From Maribacter sp. (GTDB lineage: Bacteria; Bacteroidota; Bacteroidia; Flavobacteriales; Flavobacteriaceae): a DNA stretch of 64,000 nucleotides. Under the pieces are notes generated by a model. The model saw nothing but the letters and a program-made list of their open reading frames with translations. It made no database searches and was not told where the DNA came from. The stretch's first letter is position 1. Every line of letters starts with the position of its first letter. Location of the stretch: NCBI RefSeq assembly GCF_016744255.1, contig NZ_JADGES010000003.1, positions 41,513-105,512 of the forward strand. The letters are read 5' to 3'. Shown here piece by piece: positions 53,727 through 61,266 of this stretch. The position numbers and the translations under genes were made by a program.

Positions 53727-55253
53727 TTAATTACTCAATTGTGGTGCTCTATCAATTTCTGACTGTGGTATTGGTGAAAAATAGTTTGCAGGAGATGTGT
53801 CTCCTTCAACAGGACCTACCAATTCATTTGTAGACCTGTTTGCTAAAGCATTTGCTACTCTTTCCATTCTAACAAGATCACCCCATCGAATAAATTCACC
53901 TGCAAGCTCCCATTTTCTTTCTGTAAATGCTAGCTCAGCCAAATCGCCTGTACTTAAATCAACATTACTATTTCCGTAAGCTCTTCTTCTAACTTTATTT
54001 AAAGCTTCCCAAGCCTCCACAGAACTGCCGCCAGATCGTCCTTCAGCCTCAGCATATATTAATAGTAAATCTGCGTACCTCATAAAATAAGTAGTCATAC
54101 TCGTTGAAGAATTACCCGTAGGAATCTCCTCTAAAAGACCTGTTACTTTTTTAAAACTTGGGTGTGCCTCATCATCAAAAATTGTCCAATTAACAATATC
54201 TCCTTTCTTATGAATACCATCACTATCATCTTTTTTTAATTTACCTTCTAAAACATAGGTAGCATCTTTTCTTGGTCCTTCTGGAAAATCTTCTAAAAAG
54301 GCTATTTCAGCAAATACCTCGTTCCAACCACCTACAGAAGATGCGTATCCTAATTTACCAGTATGCCTATTTGCGTAAGAATTACCACAATCAACACAAT
54401 GTGCTACCGCAAACACGATTTCTGAATTCAATCTGTTTTCATCTGCTATAGACCATAGTGTGTTCATATCTGGTACTAAAGCAAAACCATGTGCTCCTGC
54501 GTTATCTATAACAGTTTTAGCGCTAGAAGCTGCTAATGCATATTTACCACTATCTTTTAAAGGCCAACCCGCCCAATGAAGATACAATTTGGCCAGAAAC
54601 GCTCTAGCAGAACCACTATTAGGTCTAATTGCAGCGTTTACGCCAGGGTATTTTACAGGAAGTAAACTTTCGGCATTAAGAAAATCGGACTCAATTTGCG
54701 TGTAGATTTCACTAATTTCAGATTTACCTAAATCAGGATCTATTTCTATGGTAAGGTTTAAAGGTACTTCTCCAAAAGTTTGGGTTAAATTAAAGTAATA
54801 CAAACCTCTTAAAAAATATGCTTCTCCAATAAGAGAATTAATAGCGACTCTGTCACTCTCCTTACCTTCAAAATTATCTTTGTTTTCAATAATATTATTT
54901 ACTGATTTAATAACTTTATAAGACTCTTCCCAGGCTGTATTAATTCTGCCAGATGCTGAAGTTAAGGTTCTTCTGTCCGCTTCTCTAAAAGATATTTTAT
55001 TTTTACCACTGTGTGTCGTAAGATCATCGGCTCCGAATGAATTAATCCAAAATTGCGCCCATTTTACAGATAAACCTACTTGTTTATACGCACCAACAAC
55101 TGAAGCCTCTAGACCTTCTAAAGAAGTTAAGTTAGCAGGATCTAACCTAGCAGCAGAAACATCTTCCTCTAAATTAACACATGCAGTAAGAAACACTACA
55201 CATAGAGCGACTATAGTAATCACTCGCCTTGTTATTTTTAATTTATTTTTCAT
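53727..55253 (-). CDS. SusD/RagB-family outer-membrane lipoprotein
   Basis: 508 residues from the ATG at 55253 (an in-frame start at 55295 would add a non-signal leader). Lipobox VVFLTAC at Cys25. The SusD N-terminal TPR-like segment (WAQFWINSFGADDL, AWEESYKVIKSVNNIIEN, EAYFLRGLYYFNLTQTFGEVPL) and C-terminal RAGB domain (YFMRYADLLLIYAEAEGR, ALNKVRRRAYG, AFTERKWELAGEFIRWGDLVRM) are clear. It captures glycan at the surface and hands it to the SusC partner encoded 20 bp upstream. Here the ligand is probably a chondroitin-type oligosaccharide. Confidence 0.95.
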   Translation of the reverse strand: MKNKLKITRRVITIVALCVVFLTACVNLEEDVSAARLDPANLTSLEGLEASVVGAYKQVGLSVKWAQFWINSFGADDLTTHSGKNKISFREADRRTLTSASGRINTAWEESYKVIKSVNNIIENKDNFEGKESDRVAINSLIGEAYFLRGLYYFNLTQTFGEVPLNLTIEIDPDLGKSEISEIYTQIESDFLNAESLLPVKYPGVNAAIRPNSGSARAFLAKLYLHWAGWPLKDSGKYALAASSAKTVIDNAGAHGFALVPDMNTLWSIADENRLNSEIVFAVAHCVDCGNSYANRHTGKLGYASSVGGWNEVFAEIAFLEDFPEGPRKDATYVLEGKLKKDDSDGIHKKGDIVNWTIFDDEAHPSFKKVTGLLEEIPTGNSSTSMTTYFMRYADLLLIYAEAEGRSGGSSVEAWEALNKVRRRAYGNSNVDLSTGDLAELAFTERKWELAGEFIRWGDLVRMERVANALANRSTNELVGPVEGDTSPANYFSPIPQSEIDRAPQLSN

Positions 55254-55272
55254 CTTTATTTTATTTTTTATA

Positions 55273-58224
55273 TTAAAACCCAATATTAATTCCAAAAGTA
55301 AATGTTCTAGGATTTGGAGATGCTCCCCAATCTATTGAAGACCCCGAATCGCTAGAAGCACTTGTTGAACTTGCTTCAGGATCATACCCTGTGTAATCTG
55401 TAATAGTGAATAGATTTTGAGCACTAGCATAAACTCTAAGGGAGTTAAAGCCTTTTACCTCTTTAATATTGTACCCTAAAGAAATGTTACTTAATCTTAA
55501 GAAACTACCGTCTTCAATAAATCTTGATGAGTTTATAAAGTTATTCCCCGTGGCAGGAATATTAGTTTCATTAGTAGGTGTCCATCTATTTCTATACTCC
55601 CCAATAGTTGCATTATTTATTGCACCTCCTGGTAAGGATACAAAAGCTCTAGAAAGATTTAACACATCGAAGCCTTGTACCATATTTATTAAGAAGTTTA
55701 AATCAAGGTTCCCGTAGGTAAGTGTGTTATTAAAACCAATAGTATAATCTGGTGTACCATTACCTGTAACACCTAAAACCAAACCATCAGTATCTTCTAG
55801 GTAACGCGCATCACCAGGGGTGCCATCTGTAGCGCCTGATTGATGTGTACCTAAAAATGTTGGCCCATAAAATTGTCCTAAAGGATCACCTACTCTAATA
55901 ATACCCATACTACCTGCTGAGTTTGAATTTTCTCCAGCTGGGTTTACAAAAATTTGAGTTTGCCCTTCCGTTAAGCTAACAACTTTGTTTTTATTTGTTG
56001 AAAAGTTAAGAGCGGAGATCCAATTAAATTTATCCGTTGAAACAACTTTAGCGTCTAAATTAAACTCGAAACCATTATTAGATACCTCTCCTATATTTCT
56101 CAAAATAGTTCCTCCTCCTTCATACGCAGGTATTGGCACTGCCAATAAAAGGTCTGTAGTATTTTTTCTATACGCATCAGCACTTAAATTTATTCTACTG
56201 TTAAAAAAAGAAAAATCTACACCAATATTGGTTTGTGTTGTTGTTTCCCAAGTTAAGTCTGGATTACCTGTAGCTCCTAGGGCTATTCCTATGCTTTCTG
56301 ACAAACCGTTAATTGGAAAATTAGCCTCGCCAGGCGAGATGGTATTCGAAGTAGAAAAAGGCGCTATAGACTGGTTTCCTGTTTCACCATAACCTCCTCT
56401 TAATTTTAACCTATTTATAAAAGAATTATCTGAAAATATATCATCTAATTGATATGCGGCAGATATTGAAGGAAATATACCTGTTTGGTTACCTGATGCA
56501 AATACAGATGATTTATCCGAACGAATTGTTGCAGTTAAGAATAATTTTCTATTGTAATTATATTCTCCTCTACCAATCCAAGACTCCATAGTACGTGGCT
56601 TAAGAATTGAGCTTATATTTGGAGTAGTACCTAATTGTATAGAGAAAAAATTAGCCGGAATGTTCATTGGTCCGCCATTTGCAGAAAACCCTCTATTTAC
56701 ATTCTTGTAAATTTCATAAATACCCGTAAGTTTTAAATTACTTTTAGTAAAGTCTTTATTCCAAGTAAGAATATTACTGTTTTGTAATGTAATATCACTT
56801 GCAAATGAACCATTAGCAGAAGGTGGCTCTACACTACTACCTGCTGGCACACCTCTATAACCCTCTGTTATTTTATTCTTATGCAACAAACCACCAACAA
56901 CGTTAAGTGTTAAATTATCAACAATTTTATATGAAAGATTAAGATTTGCATTAAAACTATTGGTTGTTACATTGACATCCGATTCGCGCCTTACAGCAAT
57001 AGGGTTTACTAACCCAACACCATTTGGAGACATTAAATTATAATTACCATTTACATTTTTAACAGGTAAAGTTGGATCCCATCCTAAAACAGCAGTTATT
57101 CCTCCTCTTACATCTGTAGATGTTCTTTCTCCATTAGCTACTAAATTATGAGAGTCTTCTATGCCCCCAAACAAGTTTAAACCAATAGATAATTTATCAT
57201 TAACCTTTGCATTTAAATTAGACCTTAATGAATATCTTTTATAATTTGTATTTATACTAACACCACTTTGATCTACACTATTTCCTGAAATAAAGTAACT
57301 AAATGTATCATCGCTACCACTTAAGGATACTTGTAAGTTATTTGTTATGCCTGTTTGAAAAAATTCTTTCTGATAGTCTGCTCCACCTTCAGTAACGGTG
57401 AGGCCATTAATAGTGGCAAATTCTTGAGAGCTTAATAAATCAATAAATTCTGGCACTTCTGAAACACTTGTAAAATAGCCCACATTAATTTTGGCTTTAC
57501 CACTACCTTTTTTAGTAGTAACTAGAATAACACCATTTGCACCTCTAGAACCATATATTGCTGTTGCCGATGCATCTTTTAAAATTTCCATTGACTGAAT
57601 ATCGTTGGTATTTATAGATTTTAATTCCCCGCCAATAATACCATCAATTACTATTAAAGGTTGATTATTACTACTGATAGAGTTAGCTCCACGAATACGT
57701 ATTTTTATATCTGCTCCAGGAGCACCAGAGTTTTTACTCACTTGCACACCAGATGCACGACCAGACAAAGCATCTTCGACCCTAAAAATGGGTTGTTTTT
57801 CAAAATCTTTAGCTCCTATACTAGAAATAGACCCTGTTAAATCACTTTTACGCTGTGTACCATAGCCTACCAAAACCACTTCGTCTAAAACATTATTTGC
57901 GTTTAGACTTACATTAATAATGGTTTGTGAGCCAACTACGATTACCTTCGTATCAAAACCTACATAAGAAATAGCAAGAGAAGCTTCTTCTGATACATCA
58001 ATAATGTAGTTACCATCAAAATCGGATACCGCCCCATTAGATGTTCCTTGTTCAATAACATTAGCCCCTGGGAGTGGCTCCCCTGATTCATCGGTAATTG
58101 TACCTTGGACTGTTTTAGCTTGAGCACTAGCAGAGTTTGTTCCCAAACCAATAAAAAAAACAATTAAGATTAGACCCAGTCTATTCTTAACTTTACATAA
58201 GAAAAAGTTAGAAAAAAATTTCAT
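55273..58224 (-). CDS. SusC/RagA-family TonB-dependent outer-membrane receptor
   Basis: 983 residues with a signal peptide (LGLILIVFFIGLGTNSASAQ), a carboxypeptidase-regulatory-like domain (VQGTITDESGEPLPGANVIE, residues ~38-112), the SusC linker LDEVVLVGYGTQRKSDLTGS, a plug (VEDALSGRASGVQVSKNSGAPGADIKIRIRG, ILKDASATAIYGSRGANGVILV) and a barrel ending RTFTFGINIGF. It forms the import channel with SusD. It is the first gene of the main locus; the C-rich repeat at 58287 lies 63 bp upstream and AATCTTTG near 58254-58262 may act as the -7 box. A terminator isolates it from the next SusC/D unit. Confidence 0.95.
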   Translation of the reverse strand: MKFFSNFFLCKVKNRLGLILIVFFIGLGTNSASAQAKTVQGTITDESGEPLPGANVIEQGTSNGAVSDFDGNYIIDVSEEASLAISYVGFDTKVIVVGSQTIINVSLNANNVLDEVVLVGYGTQRKSDLTGSISSIGAKDFEKQPIFRVEDALSGRASGVQVSKNSGAPGADIKIRIRGANSISSNNQPLIVIDGIIGGELKSINTNDIQSMEILKDASATAIYGSRGANGVILVTTKKGSGKAKINVGYFTSVSEVPEFIDLLSSQEFATINGLTVTEGGADYQKEFFQTGITNNLQVSLSGSDDTFSYFISGNSVDQSGVSINTNYKRYSLRSNLNAKVNDKLSIGLNLFGGIEDSHNLVANGERTSTDVRGGITAVLGWDPTLPVKNVNGNYNLMSPNGVGLVNPIAVRRESDVNVTTNSFNANLNLSYKIVDNLTLNVVGGLLHKNKITEGYRGVPAGSSVEPPSANGSFASDITLQNSNILTWNKDFTKSNLKLTGIYEIYKNVNRGFSANGGPMNIPANFFSIQLGTTPNISSILKPRTMESWIGRGEYNYNRKLFLTATIRSDKSSVFASGNQTGIFPSISAAYQLDDIFSDNSFINRLKLRGGYGETGNQSIAPFSTSNTISPGEANFPINGLSESIGIALGATGNPDLTWETTTQTNIGVDFSFFNSRINLSADAYRKNTTDLLLAVPIPAYEGGGTILRNIGEVSNNGFEFNLDAKVVSTDKFNWISALNFSTNKNKVVSLTEGQTQIFVNPAGENSNSAGSMGIIRVGDPLGQFYGPTFLGTHQSGATDGTPGDARYLEDTDGLVLGVTGNGTPDYTIGFNNTLTYGNLDLNFLINMVQGFDVLNLSRAFVSLPGGAINNATIGEYRNRWTPTNETNIPATGNNFINSSRFIEDGSFLRLSNISLGYNIKEVKGFNSLRVYASAQNLFTITDYTGYDPEASSTSASSDSGSSIDWGASPNPRTFTFGINIGF

Positions 58225-58286
58225 ATTCGTTAAAGTTTAGTTAATTATTTAGTAACAAAGATTATTATTAGTCTCTGAAAATATAG

Positions 58287-58312
58287 GGGGGTAAATATTC
58301 AAAATAGAGGGA
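58287..58312 (-). promoter_or_regulatory. C-rich direct repeat upstream of susC, HTCS-like site
   Basis: On the minus strand CCCTC (58308-58312), 15 bp, CCCCCC (58287-58292), then TATATTTTCA. Block sequences, the TTGA in the gap and the spacing agree with the site at 35470-35497 ahead of the TRAP operon. The repeat ends about 25 bp before a -7-like AATCTTTG, the position expected for an activator. Confidence 0.6.
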
Positions 58313-58536
58313 TTATTTGTTCATTTCTACTGCTCTAGTCTCTATTAAGTATGAAAGCAGCCTGCAAGAACTCAGGATAGTAATCATTTTTCTATAGCTA
58401 TTAAAGAGGCTCTGGATGTGGTTTTTTTAAAAGTATAAAAATCTCCTCTTTTTTAAACACCCACTAACTTTATGCATTAAACCTTTAACTTTTAGAAACT
58501 TATATTTTTAATATAAGGAAAGCTATATAAATAATG

Positions 58537-58576
58537 AAACCTAAATACTTTGAGCTCGCTCGCAGTATTTAGGTTT
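58537..58576 (-). terminator. Long perfect hairpin, likely terminator of the DUF5017 unit
   Basis: AAACCTAAATACT (58537-58549) pairs perfectly with AGTATTTAGGTTT (58564-58576). The loop itself contains GAGC/GCTC that can extend the stem. On the minus strand it is followed by CATTATTTATATAG, an AT-rich but not pure T tail. It sits about 87 bp past the DUF5017 stop. Confidence 0.65.
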
Positions 58577-58662
58577 AAATATATTTGTTTCATTAAAAAG
58601 AGAACTTTCTAAAAAGATTAAAAAATTAGAGCCCCTTAGAAATTCTTAAACTAGAGGATTCA

Positions 58663-59589
58663 TTAATCCGTCACAGTAATTGTAAATTCTTGATTTTTTT
58701 CTTGTTTATCGTGTATAGTCTCATTCTTACCAAGAAAGGTTACAGTATATGTTCCTGCTTCTGTATAGGTATAGGTAAAAGACTCTAACTTTTCGGAATA
58801 TGTCTTTAACGCAATACCTTTGTCTGGACTTACTTTTGTTAAATTAATGGCATTGGTAATTAACCAATCTTCATTAACTATTTTATTGCTATTCCCTCGC
58901 ATTCTCCAATGCTTTTTTCCTGTATCAAAATACCATTTAGCTCGGTTCCATCCTGTATGTATCCCTTGCACATCAACTGTTTGAAATCCTGGATCATTAT
59001 CGTTTGCGACTGTAAGTGGCGCAGGAGCACCTTCTACATCTGCCTTAATAGTAAAATCATCAAAATACCACTCAGCACCCCTATCTGTTACATTATCAGA
59101 AAAATACTTAAAACCAAAATAAATAAGGTCTTCATCGGCTAAATCTGTAATCTCAACAACACCAGAACTCTGGAATGTAAAATCGTAAAGTGTAGATATG
59201 TTGAACCTATCGGTAATCTCCGTCCAACTTGCACTACCTACTGCTTCAGCTGTACCACTTCCATCATAATCTTTAGAATACCAAACTGACAGTGTTTCTG
59301 TTGCATTAGAACCTTTTCCCCATTTTTGTGAGTTTAAAAAAGACATAGTTACTTTTCCTTTTGCTTTAGTTCTATCCTTAAATTTATATTGATGCTGAAA
59401 ATCTCCTGAATAAAAATATAAGAAATCTGGTGCGTTATTTATTTTAAAATTAACTGGCTCCCCAACTTTTACTGTAGTATTAAAAGCTACTTCAAAGTCA
59501 GGCTCTTCTACAACTTCTAAATCTTCGCAACTGTGAAAAATAAAAGCTACGATAAGCAATGTTGAATATATATATAATTGTTTTTTCAT
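58663..59589 (-). CDS. DUF5017 surface lipoprotein
   Basis: 308 residues from the ATG at 59589, with a lipobox (LLIVAFIFHSC, Cys21). The opening FEVAFNTTVKVGEPVNFKINNAPDFLYFYSGDFQHQYKFKDRTKA matches DUF5017, a PKD-like beta-sandwich followed by a jelly-roll (EWYFDDFTIKADVEG). The C-terminal ESFTYTYTEAGTYTVTFLGKN is again PKD-like. DUF5017 proteins are encoded after SusD and probably bind glycans at the surface, like SusE/F. It is the last gene of the second SusC/D unit. Confidence 0.8.
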   Translation of the reverse strand: MKKQLYIYSTLLIVAFIFHSCEDLEVVEEPDFEVAFNTTVKVGEPVNFKINNAPDFLYFYSGDFQHQYKFKDRTKAKGKVTMSFLNSQKWGKGSNATETLSVWYSKDYDGSGTAEAVGSASWTEITDRFNISTLYDFTFQSSGVVEITDLADEDLIYFGFKYFSDNVTDRGAEWYFDDFTIKADVEGAPAPLTVANDNDPGFQTVDVQGIHTGWNRAKWYFDTGKKHWRMRGNSNKIVNEDWLITNAINLTKVSPDKGIALKTYSEKLESFTYTYTEAGTYTVTFLGKNETIHDKQEKNQEFTITVTD

Positions 59590-59618
59590 TTTTGTATGTT
59601 TTTTAATTAATATACCTT

Positions 59619-61253
59619 TTACCAACCTATGGTCTGCTTTAAATTTGTGTTTACCCCTAATTCTTGTTCTGGAATTGGAAGTATATAATGCTTACTTGCA
59701 TCAAAATCATTATAACCATCAAAATAATTAAAAGATGCATGAAGCGCATTCTTTCTAATATTACGGCTAGAAGGTTCATCTCCACTTTCTGGAATACCAT
59801 CTGGGCCCAAATTAGGCTCCCCATAAGATGTCCAATCATCATTAATAAAATTAGTATTGGCTGCTAAGGTTTCCATTATATTCTTTGTCTCATTTACTTT
59901 TTCCTCTAATATTCCCCATCTTACAAGATCGTATTTTCGGTGTCCTTCAAAACAAAGTTCTAATAAACGTTCTTCTTGAATTGATGTATCATCAATAGCC
60001 GTTAGAGGTGTTGCTTTAGCTCTGTTTCTAACACGGTTTACTGCGTTTAATGCAAGACCCGATCCAGGGTTTAACTTATTTTCTGCTTCTGCATACATTA
60101 ACAACATATCTGAAAATCGTAGTACTGGCCAATGGTGTGGGCCATAACTAGAATTCGTATTATTGGGTTCTAAATTTCTACGATATTTTGATGCTGGGTA
60201 TATAAATTGGTTATTTATAACACTTAATTGACAATCATTATTCCTTTTATTAAAATAAGGATAAGTATTCCAAAAGCCTCTTTCATCTGTAGGATCAGAT
60301 CTATATTTTTGAATTAATGGAATCGTTGCATAGGTTAAAGCATAGCCTTTTCCACAACCTTCATCGTCAATTTTCATTCCAAAAGCAGAACCTAATTTTG
60401 AAGATTGGTTGGAATCTAAATTAGCAAAAGAAAAACCTATTTGGAATAACATTTCCTTTGTTTCATAATTTCCCATTCCCAATTGGTTGAATATATCTTC
60501 ATAACTAGAGTTTAATTGATGATATGAATCGTCGATAACTTTCTTACTCCAATCTCTAGATTTCTCATAAGCTCCTTCTTCGTTAAAAGGCTGGCTTGCC
60601 ATATATAAATATGCTCTTGCTAACAACCCTCTTGCTGCACTTTTATTTGCTCTACCTGCTATAGATTCCCCTGCACTAGGTAAATATTGTTCTGCAAATT
60701 CTAAATCTGAAACAATTTGTTTGTATACATCAATACCTGGTGTTCTTGGTAATAATTGCTTATTAGTTTCTTCTGTAGGCATTGGTATACCTTCTATACC
60801 TCCAAATGCTCTTTGTATATCAAAAAAGAGAAACGCTCTTAAAAAATGTGCTTCTGCTAAAAATTCTTGTTTAACACCTTCTTCCAAAGAAGAATTTTCA
60901 AGACCTACTAATAAGGTATTTGCTGCTGAAACACCCTCGTAATAAGTACCCCATATATTTCTTAACAATGGTTCTGATGCTGTGAAATTATTTTTAAGAA
61001 TATTTTTAATTCCCTTTCTATTATAATGTCCTTCATCTGTTGAGTTGGTAGGATACTGTGCATTTATTACAGCATCTCTATAAACCAAAACAACACGGCT
61101 ATACACACCTGCCAAACCAGCTAGTGCACCAGAGGGAGTATTGTATAAGTTCTCTGAAGTAATATTATCGTTTTGAGAAATTTCTAATTGATCATCACAA
61201 CCTTGGAATATAAAGGTGGTAAGAATTATAATTAATATAAATTTTATTTTCAT
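59619..61253 (-). CDS. SusD/RagB-family outer-membrane lipoprotein (second unit)
   Basis: 544 residues from the ATG at 61253, lipobox TFIFQGC at Cys19. SusD motifs: LLRNIWGTYYEGVSAANTLLVGL, EFLAEAHFLRAFLFFDIQRAFGGIEGIPMP, RGLLARAYLYMASQPFN, LRFSDMLLMYAEAEN, AVNRVRNRAKATPL and LCFEGHRKYDLVRWG. It ends HYILPIPEQELGVNTNLKQTIGW. It pairs with the SusC encoded 13 bp upstream. Whether this unit serves the same glycan as the main locus is unknown. Confidence 0.95.
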   Translation of the reverse strand: MKIKFILIIILTTFIFQGCDDQLEISQNDNITSENLYNTPSGALAGLAGVYSRVVLVYRDAVINAQYPTNSTDEGHYNRKGIKNILKNNFTASEPLLRNIWGTYYEGVSAANTLLVGLENSSLEEGVKQEFLAEAHFLRAFLFFDIQRAFGGIEGIPMPTEETNKQLLPRTPGIDVYKQIVSDLEFAEQYLPSAGESIAGRANKSAARGLLARAYLYMASQPFNEEGAYEKSRDWSKKVIDDSYHQLNSSYEDIFNQLGMGNYETKEMLFQIGFSFANLDSNQSSKLGSAFGMKIDDEGCGKGYALTYATIPLIQKYRSDPTDERGFWNTYPYFNKRNNDCQLSVINNQFIYPASKYRRNLEPNNTNSSYGPHHWPVLRFSDMLLMYAEAENKLNPGSGLALNAVNRVRNRAKATPLTAIDDTSIQEERLLELCFEGHRKYDLVRWGILEEKVNETKNIMETLAANTNFINDDWTSYGEPNLGPDGIPESGDEPSSRNIRKNALHASFNYFDGYNDFDASKHYILPIPEQELGVNTNLKQTIGW

Positions 61254-61266
61254 GGTTTTATTTTTT

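Larger units (their letters stand above)
58225..58662. other. 438-bp intergenic control region between the two SusC/D units
   Basis: Holds the long hairpin at 58537-58576, the C-rich repeat at 58287-58312 and the presumed SusC promoter. In the remaining 200 bp I see no reading frame or RNA gene. Confidence 0.6.

Noticed and set aside
53797-53979. Small + strand frames across the SusC/SusD genes
   Set aside because: Antisense shadows of conserved coding sequence.
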